The notes under the pieces were generated by a model. The model ran no database searches and had not been told where the DNA came from. It saw only the letters and a program-made list of their open reading frames with translations. This document shows, piece after piece, positions 17,333-26,046 of a stretch of 58,473 nucleotides of DNA (positions within the stretch are counted from its first letter, which is position 1; each line of letters starts with the position of its first letter). Made by a program: the position numbers and the translations under genes. Source of the DNA: a bacterium (GTDB lineage Bacteria > Planctomycetota > Planctomycetia > Pirellulales > Pirellulaceae). The DNA lies in assembly GCA_030430075.1 (NCBI GenBank), contig JAUIGN010000058.1, forward strand, positions 1 through 58,473, read 5' to 3'.

Positions 17333-19900
17333 CTAGGTGGCGTCTTCGTCCGCCGGGGCTTCCGGTTCACTACCTTCCGCCGCGGCACCTGCTGCCACGG
17401 GTTCTTCCGGAGGATTGCAGGTCTCCCCGACGAACCTCAGCCGGCGGACCTTGTCTTCGTCGTCCCGAACCGCTTCGACCTGGATCGTATCGTTGCCTTG
17501 GAACGAACCTCGCAGCAGTTCTTCGGAGAGCACGTCTTCCACGTAGTTCTCAATCGCACGGCGAAGCGGCCGGGCACCGTAATCGAGGTTCGACCCCTTC
17601 TTGATCAGGAACTGCTTGGCATCATCGGACAGGTTGAGGGCCAATCCCCGTTCGAGCAGCCGTTCGCGAACCTTCGCCAGTTCCAGGTCGACGACCGACT
17701 TGAGATCGTCGTTCGTCAAGTGTCGGAAGATGATGACATCATCCAAGCGGTTGAGAAACTCGGGGCGGAAGACCTTCTCGATTTGATCGTTGACCCGGGC
17801 CTTCATACTGTCGTAGGAGGCGTTGTCATCCGGCTTTTGGAACCCGAAGGCGGACTCGTTCTTGATCGCATCGGCACCGGCGTTGGTGGTCATGATCAGG
17901 ATGACGTTTCGGAAGTCGACATTGCGTCCGAAACTATCGGTCAGGCGTCCCTCTTCCATGACTTGCAGCAACATGTTGAAGCAGTCCGGGTGGGCTTTCT
18001 CGATCTCGTCCAACAACACGACGGCGTACGGCCGACGGCGAATCTTCTCGGTCAGTTGACCGCCTTCTTCGTAACCGACATAACCGGGAGGCGCACCGAT
18101 CAAGCGACTGACGTTGTGTTTCTCCATGTACTCGCTCATGTCAATCTGAATGAGCGCGTCGTCGTCGCCGAACATGTACTGAGCCAAGGCTTTGGCCAGC
18201 AACGTCTTACCGACACCGGTCGGACCGGCAAACACAAAGCATCCGGTCGGTCGCTTCGGATCCTTGAGGCCGCTCCGGCTTCGCCGGACGGCTTTGGAGA
18301 TCGCTTTGATTGCCTCCTGTTGGCTGATCACCCGCTGGTGGAGTTCTTCCTCCATCTTCATCAGCCGCAGGCTGTCTTCCGTTGAGAGCCGGGTCAGCGG
18401 AATGCCGGTCATCTTGGAGACCACCTCGGCGATCACTTCTTCATCGACGACGCCATCGGTCTCGCGAGATTTTTCCCGCCACTCGCGCGTGATCTGCTCT
18501 TTTTTCTTCTTCAGTTTGTCGGCCTGGTCGCGGAGCGAAGCGGCCTTTTCGAAGTCTTGGTTCGCAACCGCCTCTTCCTTCTCCTTGTTCAGACGCTCGA
18601 CATCGTCGTCGATTTCCTTGAGATCTGGCGGCCGGGTCATCGACCGCAGGCGGACACGGGCGCCGGCCTCGTCGATCACGTCGATCGCCTTGTCGGGCAG
18701 GCAGCGCCCGGTGATGTACCGTTCAGACATCTCGACGGCAGAGACGACGGCGTCATCGGTGATCTGCACACGGTGGTGCTCTTCGTACCGCTCGCGGAGC
18801 CCTTTGAGGATCTCGATCGTCTCGTCTTTGCCCGTAGGGTCGACAACGATTTCCTGGAATCGACGCGCCAACGCGCTGTCTTTTTCGATGTACTTGCGGT
18901 ACTCGTCCAGCGTGGTCGCGCCGATGCATTGAATCTCTCCACGAGCCAACGCGGGCTTGAGGACGTTGGCCGCATCGATGGCACCTTCCGCACCCCCGGC
19001 ACCGACCAACGTGTGCAGTTCGTCGATGAAGAGGATCGTGTTCTTCGCGCGGCGGACTTCGTTCATGACCGCCTTGATGCGTTCCTCGAACTGTCCCCGA
19101 TACTTGGTGCCGGCGACCATCATGGCCAGATCCAGCACGACGATCCGCTTCTCGGAAAGCAGTTCGGGAACTTCGCCGGCGATCACTCGTTGCGCAAAAC
19201 CTTCCACAATGGCCGTCTTGCCGACCCCCGCTTCACCCAGCAACACCGGGTTGTTCTTGGTGCGGCGGCAGAGCACCTGAATGGCCCGTTCGATCTCCCG
19301 CTCGCGCCCAATCACGGGATCGAGCTTCTTCTGGCGTGCCAGTTCGGTCAAGTCACGTCCGAAGCTGTCCAGGGCCGGCGTCTTGGATTTGCTGCCCTTG
19401 GACGAACCTCCGCCCGACTCGACCGCCTCACGCCCGCCACGCTCGGTCACTTCACCTTCCAACCCGTGCCCCAACAGGTTCAGCACCTCTTCGCGAACCT
19501 CTTCCAGCTTGAGGCCAAGATTCATCAGCACCTGGGCCGCCACGCCCTCGTTCTCCCTCAGTAACCCCAACAGGATATGCTCGGTGCCAACATAGTTATG
19601 GTTCAGGTTGCGGGCTTCTTCCATCGAGTACTCGATGACCTTCTTGGCCCGCGGGGTCTGGGGCAGTTTCCCCATTGTCACCATCTCAGGGCCGCTCTGG
19701 ACCAGCTTCTCGACTTCCAAGCGAATCTTGCGGAGGTCGACGTCGAGGTTCTTCAACACGTTCGCGGCAACACCGCTCCCTTCCTTGACCAGCCCCAGCA
19801 GAATGTGCTCGGTGCCAATGTACTCGTGATTAAAACGCTGGGCCTCTTGGTTGGCCAGCTGCATTACTTTCCGTGCGCGATCGGTAAATCGTTCGTACAT
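17333..19900 (-). CDS. clpC: ClpC AAA+ unfoldase of the Clp protease
   Basis: 855 aa from the ATG at 19900 (MYERFTDRARKVM). An ATG two codons earlier (19906) directly abuts GAGGA, so the later one has the correct SD spacing. Two Clp_N repeats (~1-145; paired EYIGTEHILLGL / NYVGTEHILLGL) bind adaptors. AAA-1 has Walker A GEAGVGKT (~222-229). A UVR/coiled-coil middle domain (NQDFEKAASLRDQADKLKKKK) defines the ClpC class. AAA-2 has GPTGVGKT and the sensor/arginine segments. It unfolds substrates for ClpP. No ctsR/mcsAB neighbours are present. The C-terminal ~30 residues are acidic/Ala-rich. Confidence 0.96.
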   Translation of the reverse strand: MYERFTDRARKVMQLANQEAQRFNHEYIGTEHILLGLVKEGSGVAANVLKNLDVDLRKIRLEVEKLVQSGPEMVTMGKLPQTPRAKKVIEYSMEEARNLNHNYVGTEHILLGLLRENEGVAAQVLMNLGLKLEEVREEVLNLLGHGLEGEVTERGGREAVESGGGSSKGSKSKTPALDSFGRDLTELARQKKLDPVIGREREIERAIQVLCRRTKNNPVLLGEAGVGKTAIVEGFAQRVIAGEVPELLSEKRIVVLDLAMMVAGTKYRGQFEERIKAVMNEVRRAKNTILFIDELHTLVGAGGAEGAIDAANVLKPALARGEIQCIGATTLDEYRKYIEKDSALARRFQEIVVDPTGKDETIEILKGLRERYEEHHRVQITDDAVVSAVEMSERYITGRCLPDKAIDVIDEAGARVRLRSMTRPPDLKEIDDDVERLNKEKEEAVANQDFEKAASLRDQADKLKKKKEQITREWREKSRETDGVVDEEVIAEVVSKMTGIPLTRLSTEDSLRLMKMEEELHQRVISQQEAIKAISKAVRRSRSGLKDPKRPTGCFVFAGPTGVGKTLLAKALAQYMFGDDDALIQIDMSEYMEKHNVSRLIGAPPGYVGYEEGGQLTEKIRRRPYAVVLLDEIEKAHPDCFNMLLQVMEEGRLTDSFGRNVDFRNVILIMTTNAGADAIKNESAFGFQKPDDNASYDSMKARVNDQIEKVFRPEFLNRLDDVIIFRHLTNDDLKSVVDLELAKVRERLLERGLALNLSDDAKQFLIKKGSNLDYGARPLRRAIENYVEDVLSEELLRGSFQGNDTIQVEAVRDDEDKVRRLRFVGETCNPPEEPVAAGAAAEGSEPEAPADEDAT

Positions 19901-20997
19901 TGTCATTCCTCTATGGTTGCTCCTTGGCTCGCCTGCGCCCCAGGCCAGCGAATCAAGACGTCGCGACGTTTTGGTTGGCTAACTGGTTCGCGTCCGTAAT
20001 CTGGCCGATTTGTCTGTTTTTGTCCAGGTCGCTGAAATCCACCCCGATCGACGCGGCCGGTGCCGCTGCGCCGCCCGCTCCTTCTTCGACGGAGCCGTTC
20101 CGGCCGTCGTTCCCGATTCACCTAAAGTATTCCTGCCCCGGGGAAATAGACAAGCCCGCCGGCCCAACCGCCATCCGTCCCGGATGGCAAAAGTCAACGC
20201 GAACCTGCATCCGATCCACCCTTCCCTGTTGCCGCTGGACCCGCCCGACTCGCCACCGATCGGACCATCCATCGCGTACCAGCCCCCACGGCGAACGGCC
20301 CCCCCCACGAACGGACAATCACGGGGCCTGAGCAACGTCCCAACCGCCTGGTTCCCAACCGTCGATCGACTCCACCACGGGCCGCGGCCGATTCGGCAAA
20401 AAAAACCGCCAACCAACTCCCGGCAGTCGACGCACCGGACCACCGGCTTACGGCGGCCCTGACAAGACGCCCGCGCAAGCCGTTCCTTCCGGCACCGCGC
20501 TAACAGGCGTTGTCTCTTCCCCCGCGGCATCGCAGCGGGCGGGGGACCACCGGCGGACCACAGGGACCAGCATGCCAAGCGGCCGATCATTTTCTTCCCT
20601 GCAGCCAAGCCTTCCCTGCATCCAAGCCTGGCCCTGGCAACGTGCGGCACCGAGTGTACCCGCCTGCCTTGAACGAGACAAGCCAAGTATTTGACGTATC
20701 ACGAGTTAGAGCCTTGCGGTGCGCTGCGTGCAGGCGGATGCCGGGAGCGGCCCATCGGCGCGAACCAGCTTCAGGCACGCTCCCCTCTTGGGCGGTGGCG
20801 CTGCCACGTCGGGACGGAAGTGTAGAAAGTGCCCCATTCGATATAGAATAAGCGGCCCCTCGTGAGACACTCCCGGAGCGCCCGGCGACCGGGTGCGAGC
20901 GGGTACCTCCAGCCAGCCGTTGTTCATCCGCGAACGATGTTTCGCTTCCGCCACGACCACCGCCCCCCAGGACGTTGACGCCAGCGCCACTTCTGCC
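19901..20997. other. 1.1-kb divergent intergenic region, clpC / thiE
   Basis: The longest gene-free stretch in the window. Open frames on both strands are Arg/Gly/Pro-rich shadows without SD sites. I looked for a TPP riboswitch (CUGAGA plus the ACCUGAUC region) before thiE and for RNase P, SRP or tmRNA signatures and recognised none. A TATAGA at 20842-20847 could be a -10 for thiE, with no clear -35. The region holds short C-rich direct repeats (for example CCTTCCCTGCA and neighbours near 20597-20625). Confidence 0.4.
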
Positions 20998-22053
20998 ATG
21001 ACATCGCCTCTTCCACCGGACCGTTCCAGTCCGCTTTTCCGAATCGTCGATGCGAATGCCAACCGGGCGACCGAGGGCATGCGCGTGGTTGAGGAGTATG
21101 TGCGTTTCGTCCTGGATGACGCCCATCTGACGCAGCTTCAGAAACAGCTCCGTCACGACCTCGCGGCGATTCTCGGGGAGTTGCCCCGCGAATGCCTCCT
21201 GACCGCTCGCTCGACCCAACACGATGTGGGGACCGCCGTGACGACCAGCAGCGAATTCGCGCGGCGGGACGTGCGGGACGTGGCGGAAGCGAATCAAAAG
21301 CGTGTCGAGCAGTCACTGCGCAGTCTGGAAGAATTCCTCAAGCCCGTCGCCCCCGCTACGGCCGGCCGAATCGAACAGCTTCGCTACCGCACTTACTCGC
21401 TGGGCCGCGCCGTGGCATTGACCGACCACTCCCGCCAGCGGCTCGCCGGCGCCAGCTTGTATGTGCTGATTGATGGCCACACGTCGCTGGAAACATTTGC
21501 GGCGACCGTGGAGGCGTTGATCGGCGCCGGCGTCGACATCGTCCAACTCCGCGCCCCGCAACTGACCGACCGTCAACTGGTGGCTCGAGCCCGCCTGCTG
21601 CGCGATCGCACTCGCCACGCCGAGATGCTGTACGTGATGAACAATCGACCCGACCTGGCCGTGCTCACGCAGGCGGACGGGGTTCACGTCGGCCAAGACG
21701 ACCTGACCGTGAAGGAGATCCGAGCGATCGTCGGAACCGAAATGCTTGTCGGCGTCTCGACCCACTCGCTTGAACAGGCCAGGCAGGCAGTGATCGACGG
21801 CGCGAACTATCTTGGCTGCGGGCCTACCTTCCCATCGCGCACCAAGTCGTTCACCCAATTCCCGGGCCTCGACTTGCTGGCCGCGGTCAGACAGGAGATC
21901 AGCCTGCCGGCCTTCGCCATCGGTGGGATCGACTTGGAAAACCTGGCTTCCGTCCGGGCCACGGGGTTTACGCGTGTGGCGGTCGCCAGTGCGGTCACGT
22001 CAGCGGCCGATCCTGCCGCGGCGGCTCGCCAATTTGTGACGGCCCTGCGTTGA
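20998..22053 (+). CDS. thiE: Thiamine-phosphate synthase with N-terminal ThiD2-like domain
   Basis: 351 aa from the ATG at 20998, selected because homology-like sequence begins right after it; the frame upstream to 20893 is unlikely. Residues ~10-140 (IVDANANRATEGMRVVEEYVRF, LRSLEEFLKP) resemble the extra domain found fused to ThiE in cyanobacteria and planctomycetes, described elsewhere as ThiD2, a hydroxymethylpyrimidine-phosphate kinase. Residues ~150-351 are the ThiE barrel (MLYVMNNRPDLA, DGVHVGQDDL, GVSTHSLEQARQA, YLGCGPTFPSRTKS, FAIGGI). The protein would therefore phosphorylate HMP-P and join it to thiazole phosphate. Its 3' end overlaps the convergent amidase gene by 59 bp. Confidence 0.9.
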   Translation: MTSPLPPDRSSPLFRIVDANANRATEGMRVVEEYVRFVLDDAHLTQLQKQLRHDLAAILGELPRECLLTARSTQHDVGTAVTTSSEFARRDVRDVAEANQKRVEQSLRSLEEFLKPVAPATAGRIEQLRYRTYSLGRAVALTDHSRQRLAGASLYVLIDGHTSLETFAATVEALIGAGVDIVQLRAPQLTDRQLVARARLLRDRTRHAEMLYVMNNRPDLAVLTQADGVHVGQDDLTVKEIRAIVGTEMLVGVSTHSLEQARQAVIDGANYLGCGPTFPSRTKSFTQFPGLDLLAAVRQEISLPAFAIGGIDLENLASVRATGFTRVAVASAVTSAADPAAAARQFVTALR

Positions 22054-22774
22054 GCACTCGTCGAGCGACGATGTGCTCGGTTGCCGTGTCCACCACCAAT
22101 ACGCCCTCGCGCTCCGCATCCAACTGGCCGAGCAGCTCACCGTTCCGGTTCCAGGCCGAGGACCGGCCGGCCGCTGTCCACCGATGACACGGCCCAACGT
22201 GGTTGGCCATCAGCACAGTCATCGAATACCGTCGAGCGATCTCGCCGAGCCGCCCCAGCACGCGTTCGATGTCCGCCTCCGAATCCGCGACACTGGCGAC
22301 ATACACCTTAGCGCGCTGAAGGGAAGCCTGTTCTGCATGCGCCGGTACCGACAGCTCGTAGCAGATCGCCAAGGCCACACCGTCGGCAATCAAGTTGGCT
22401 GCGGGCGGTCCCGCCACAAAAAAGGGCGTCTCGCTGTGATGCAAATGAACCTTGGAATAGGTCCGCACGGCCCCGCCGGGCTGAAAGCAAAGCAAGCTGA
22501 TCCGGACGCCCGCGTTGCATCGTGTCGGCGCGCCCACGCCAATCGTCACCCCGGACGCGTCACTCATCGCGCGCAATGCATCGAAGCGGGAATCGTCTAC
22601 CTCCACCGCCAGTTCGTTGGCCAGCGTCGGTTCATATCCGGTGAGGGATAGTTCAGGAAACACCACCAATTCCGCCCCGGCATCCACCGCCTCGTGAAGC
22701 AAGCCTTGATGGCGATTGAGATTCGATGGGATGTCCCCTGCCAGAGGGCCTAACTGGGCGACGGCGATCTTCAT
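21995..22774 (-). CDS. Carbon-nitrogen hydrolase (nitrilase superfamily)
   Basis: 259 aa from the ATG at 22774 (MKIAVAQLGPLAGD), with AAGGAG 9 nt upstream. The catalytic triad is visible: Glu in VVFPELSLTGYEP, Lys in YSKVHLHHSETPFF and Cys in ALAICYELSVP. The N-terminal sequence resembles the glutaminase domain of NAD synthetases (QLGPLAGDIPSNLNRH) and omega-amidase/carbamoylputrescinase-type enzymes, but the length fits a stand-alone amidase. The substrate is not predictable. Its last 59 bp lie inside the 3' end of thiE on the other strand. Confidence 0.85.
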   Translation of the reverse strand: MKIAVAQLGPLAGDIPSNLNRHQGLLHEAVDAGAELVVFPELSLTGYEPTLANELAVEVDDSRFDALRAMSDASGVTIGVGAPTRCNAGVRISLLCFQPGGAVRTYSKVHLHHSETPFFVAGPPAANLIADGVALAICYELSVPAHAEQASLQRAKVYVASVADSEADIERVLGRLGEIARRYSMTVLMANHVGPCHRWTAAGRSSAWNRNGELLGQLDAEREGVLVVDTATEHIVARRVLNAGPSQIGEPPRQDRPLT

Positions 22775-23461
22775 CTGTCCGGGCTCCTTCGTCACCAAGG
22801 CGAATCGTCAGCCTGCCGAATGCCGCGAATTCCAGGGAATCGTTTGGGGAACAACGGATGCTCGACTTCGTGGGCCACAGCTTTCTCGCTGAATCAGAGA
22901 ACGTCGGCATTCAATCGCCAGACAAGGCGTCTGTGAAGCACAATCGAAAACCAGACTGGGAGCGTGTGAAGAATATGGGAATGAGCGTCGGCACGCTCCC
23001 GCTGACCGGTCTCGAACCGTGTTCGTGCGTTTTCTCGTAAGGGACTGTAACACATGGGGGAAACGGCGGGGGAAACATGATGGGGGAAACGGTGGGACGC
23101 CTGGAAATTCGGAACTGGAGACCTGCGGTCAGCGGTTTCGGCGGGGTCGGAGACCCGCGCCGAGCAATCGTGCGAGACCCGCGCCGAGCAATCGTGGGAG
23201 ACCTGCGCCGAGCAATCGTGCGAGACCCGCGCCGGGCAATCGTGCGAGACCTGCGCCGGGCGATGGTGCGAGACCCGCGCCGGGCAATCGTGCGAGACCC
23301 GCGCCGGGCAATGGTGGGAGACCTGCGGTCAGCGGTTTCGGCGGGGTCGGAGACCCGCGCCGAGCAATCGTGCGAGACCCGCGCCGAGCGATGGTGGGAG
23401 AGCCGCGCCGGGCAGTGGTGCGAGACGCCAGCTGAACAGTTGTGTTGGCAGCGGTCGCGTG
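22775..23461. other. 687-bp intergenic region dominated by repeat family 2
   Basis: Contains the amidase promoter region and the head-plus-unit repeat array (23119-23436). Frames crossing the array encode octapeptide repeats only because the unit is 24 bp. Confidence 0.6.
23119..23436. repeat. Repeat family 2, locus 1: two heads and ten 24-bp units
   Basis: A 32-bp head (23119-23150, beginning AGACCTGCGGTCAGCGG and ending GGCGGGGTCGG) is followed by seven 24-bp units (23151-23318). An identical head (23319-23350) is then followed by three more units (23351-23422) and a decayed one. Units share AGACCCGCGCCGAGC (or CGGGC) plus a tail close to AATCGTGCG. The same head and core occur inverted at 36005-36136. 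Confidence 0.95.
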
Positions 23462-24181
23462 TCAACGGTGTGCTTGTGCTGACGGCGGTCGGGATGACGG
23501 GTTGGTGATTAATTGGTCGATGGACGCGACGATCTGGGCGGGCACATCGTCCGAGTAACCTTCCCAGATGGCGGCAACCACCCCGTCTTGATCGACGAGA
23601 ACGGTCGTTGGATAGTTGATGGTTTCCGGCGCCATCCCGATGTCGGTTTCCAAAGCGGTCCGCGTCACGAACTCCGGGTCGACGTAGACGGGAAATTCCA
23701 ACTTCGACCGAGAATAGTAGCGTTCGGTCTCAGTCCGCATCGCGTCCAAATCGGGATAGACCCATGTTCCGCAGGCGACAGAGAGAAAAAGAAATTGATC
23801 GTCGGACCGGTAGGTTCGTTCGATTTCCGCCAGGTGCGGCATTTCCAGCCGACAGGGCGGACACCAGGGCCCCCAGAAGTTGAGCAGCGTGACGCGACCT
23901 AGCAGATCGTCGCGGGTGACCGGCTGATCTGTTTGAAGAAACGGTTCCAGTTGGACTCGGCTGAGAGCGGCACCAACCCCCGGGTGCTCGACACCGAGTT
24001 GCCTTGCCCGCTCCAAGAATCGAGAATAAACGATCAGGAACCCGAGCCCCGCCATGATCGCAAAGGCCACCAACAACGACCAGCGCGTTCCACCCGGTTC
24101 ATGGGTTGGACTCGGTTCGCGTGGTTCACCTGCTTCCTGCAGAGGCCGCTCGTCCGGCCCGGGTGTCGATTCCATGCCCAT
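23462..24181 (-). CDS. Membrane-anchored TlpA/ResA-like thioredoxin
   Basis: 239 aa. Cytoplasmic Pro/Glu-rich N-terminus (~1-32), one TM helix (WSLLVAFAIMAGLGFLIVYS), then a periplasmic thioredoxin-fold domain. The redox motif WCPPC lies in LNFWGPWCPPCRLEMPHLAE, and the cis-Pro region is NYPTTVLVDQDGVVA. Such proteins reduce periplasmic disulfides, for instance in cytochrome c maturation; several c-type haem motifs occur at 54 kb, but there is no linkage. Start at the ATG 24181; a second ATG two codons on is equally good. Divergent from the next gene with 46 bp between starts. Confidence 0.9.
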   Translation of the reverse strand: MGMESTPGPDERPLQEAGEPREPSPTHEPGGTRWSLLVAFAIMAGLGFLIVYSRFLERARQLGVEHPGVGAALSRVQLEPFLQTDQPVTRDDLLGRVTLLNFWGPWCPPCRLEMPHLAEIERTYRSDDQFLFLSVACGTWVYPDLDAMRTETERYYSRSKLEFPVYVDPEFVTRTALETDIGMAPETINYPTTVLVDQDGVVAAIWEGYSDDVPAQIVASIDQLITNPSSRPPSAQAHR

Positions 24182-24227
24182 GGGTCTTCACAAAACTTTC
24201 TTTCCGGCGGCGTGCCAGAGGGGACTG

Positions 24228-25190
24228 ATGATGATGCGAGCGAGCTGGTCGAATCACCGCCGCCTGCCCCTTGGAGGATACGGGCGGGCAGGATTCGTTC
24301 GGGATACGTTCCTGCTCGTCATTGTAGCCGCCGGCTGCGGTCTGGCAGAAGGTGAGCCGCCGCCGAACGGCGGCTCGAGGTACGGAACCCCGCGGCAGGT
24401 TGCCACCTTGGCCAACGAAGAGATCAACGAGAGCAGCGGGCTGGCGGCATCCAGGCTTCACGCAGGCCGGTTTTGGACACATAACGACTCGGGGGATTCC
24501 CCGCGGATATTCGCCTTCGACGAAACAGGCCAAGACCTGGGCGAAGTTCACGTTGCTCGAGCCGAGGCCCGTGATTGGGAAGATATGGCGTCCGCGACGC
24601 TGGACGGCAAGGCACACTTGATTCTGGCCGATGTGGGAGACAACGCACGTCGTCGCGAATCCTGTTCACTGTACGTCATCGACGAACCGACGGTGGATGG
24701 AAGTCGCACGGTCGCCGCGCAGAGAATCGCGTTCCGCTACCAGGACGGGCCGAGGGACTGCGAGGCGATCGCCGTCGATGCGCCGAGCAGGCAGATATTC
24801 CTGGCCACCAAGGCGTTGGCACAACCGTGCGCCATCTATCAGCTCGACTGGCCGAACCCGATTTCCAACGACATCCTGGTCGCTCGCCGCATCGCAGCGG
24901 TCAGCGCACCGATGGTCACCGGCATGGACATTTCCGCCGACGGGCGGCGCGCCGTGCTGGTGACGTATGCGAACGCCTACGAGTTTCTCCGCGGTGATTC
25001 GGAAACCTGGCGAGAAGCCTTCCAGCGTCAACCGGCAGCGATCACCATGCCCGCGCGACGCCAAGGCGAAGCCATCTGTTATGGACAGGATGGCAGCTCG
25101 CTCTACCTGACCAGCGAGCGAACGCCCACGCCGCTGTGGCAAGTTGTTGCATCGGCGTCCCCACAATCCTCTCAACCCACGACCGACTGA
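24228..25190 (+). CDS. Secreted (probable lipo-)protein, predicted beta-propeller, unknown function
   Basis: 320 aa. Three consecutive ATGs (24228, 24231, 24234) follow AGAGGGG, so the exact start is ambiguous. An N-terminal hydrophobic stretch (TFLLVIVAAGCGL) ends in a cysteine, consistent with a lipoprotein. The body has repeating beta-strand segments (ASRLHAGRFWTHNDSGDSPR, DWEDMASATLDGKAHLILAD, DCEAIAVDAPSRQIFLATK, VTGMDISADGRRAVLVTYAN, GEAICYGQDGSSLYLTSE) that look like propeller blades. No catalytic motif was recognised. It ends 12 bp before the CYTH gene, so it is likely co-transcribed. Confidence 0.7.
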   Translation: MMMRASWSNHRRLPLGGYGRAGFVRDTFLLVIVAAGCGLAEGEPPPNGGSRYGTPRQVATLANEEINESSGLAASRLHAGRFWTHNDSGDSPRIFAFDETGQDLGEVHVARAEARDWEDMASATLDGKAHLILADVGDNARRRESCSLYVIDEPTVDGSRTVAAQRIAFRYQDGPRDCEAIAVDAPSRQIFLATKALAQPCAIYQLDWPNPISNDILVARRIAAVSAPMVTGMDISADGRRAVLVTYANAYEFLRGDSETWREAFQRQPAAITMPARRQGEAICYGQDGSSLYLTSERTPTPLWQVVASASPQSSQPTTD

Positions 25191-25202
25191 GTTCACGCAC
25201 TG

Positions 25203-25745
25203 ATGTACGAAGTGGAACAAAAGTACCGGATCGCCGACCCCGATGCCGTCGCCCACCGATTGGACACCCTCGACGCCCGTTGGGGGACCGACATCCGACA
25301 GAAGGATCAATACTTCGCCCACCCCAGCCGTGACTTTGCGGTCACCGACGAAGCGTTCCGAATTCGCCAGGTCGGTGACGCCAACTTTGTCACCTACAAG
25401 GGCCCCAAAATCGACTCCACCACCAAGACGCGCCGGGAACTCGAATTGCCGTTGCCCCACGGGGCAGACTACGAAAAGCGATTTACGGAATTACTCGCGC
25501 TGCTCGGGTTTGCGTCCGTCGCCATCGTTAGCAAGGTGCGTCGTCCGGCGGTTGTGCAATGGCAAGGCGGCCCCATTGAAGTCGTCGTTGACCAGGTCGA
25601 GCAGGTCGGTGACTACGTCGAACTGGAAGTCCAGGCGGACCAGGAAGGCCTGGATGCGGCCCGGCAGCGGCTGGTGTCGCTGGGCAGAGAATTGGGACTG
25701 GAAGAGGTCGAACGACGGAGCTACCTGGAGCTTCTCCAACAATAA
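25203..25745 (+). CDS. CYTH-domain (class IV adenylate cyclase-like / triphosphatase) protein
   Basis: 180 aa, full-length for a CyaB-type CYTH domain. The signature ExExK is present at the N-terminus (EVEQKYR), followed by strand/basic motifs FRIRQVG, FVTYKGPKI, TRRELELPL, KVRRPAV and the acidic VDQVEQVGDYVELEVQ. CYTH tunnels bind triphosphates with Mg2+. Family members are adenylate cyclases or, more often, inorganic triphosphatases or thiamine triphosphatases; sequence alone does not separate these. Starts 12 bp after the preceding gene. Confidence 0.88.
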   Translation: MYEVEQKYRIADPDAVAHRLDTLDARWGTDIRQKDQYFAHPSRDFAVTDEAFRIRQVGDANFVTYKGPKIDSTTKTRRELELPLPHGADYEKRFTELLALLGFASVAIVSKVRRPAVVQWQGGPIEVVVDQVEQVGDYVELEVQADQEGLDAARQRLVSLGRELGLEEVERRSYLELLQQ

Positions 25746-26046
25746 TCGATTGATGACGTGACGCGAACCGGAACGCCCCAGCACGCCCTTAGCGCAGGCC
25801 ACCCGTTGCAGCCGCCGCCGAAGCGGGGGCAGCACCCAGGCGTGTGAAGCTGCCGCAGGGGCGTGGTGAACATCGCAAAATTGACACCGCTGCCGGAACA
25901 CGCACGCGCGACGGGTGTTTCAGAGAGTATGCCGCCGGGTCCTCCGTTGAGGATTCTGGCAGCGACGCAGCTTGGGGGAGCGGGCGAGCAGCGTCAGCGT
26001 AACGATGTCATGATGGGCGATATCAGAATCCCAACGGAGCAGATCG
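25746..26046. other. Intergenic, no gene seen
   Basis: 301 bp between the CYTH and EF-hand genes. No terminator, promoter or RNA recognised. Confidence 0.4.

Noticed and set aside
19979..20686. 235-aa minus-strand frame in the clpC-thiE gap
   Set aside because: Arg/Gly/Trp-rich composition typical of a GC-rich non-coding frame, no SD and no domain.
23151..23318. CRISPR array
   Set aside because: Core plus tail is only 24 bp; tails are near-identical, not unique spacers, and there are no cas genes.
23077..23508. Octapeptide-repeat frames (RDPRRAIV) over the 24-bp array
   Set aside because: At the sister locus the period is 25 bp, which destroys any frame, so the array is not selected for coding.
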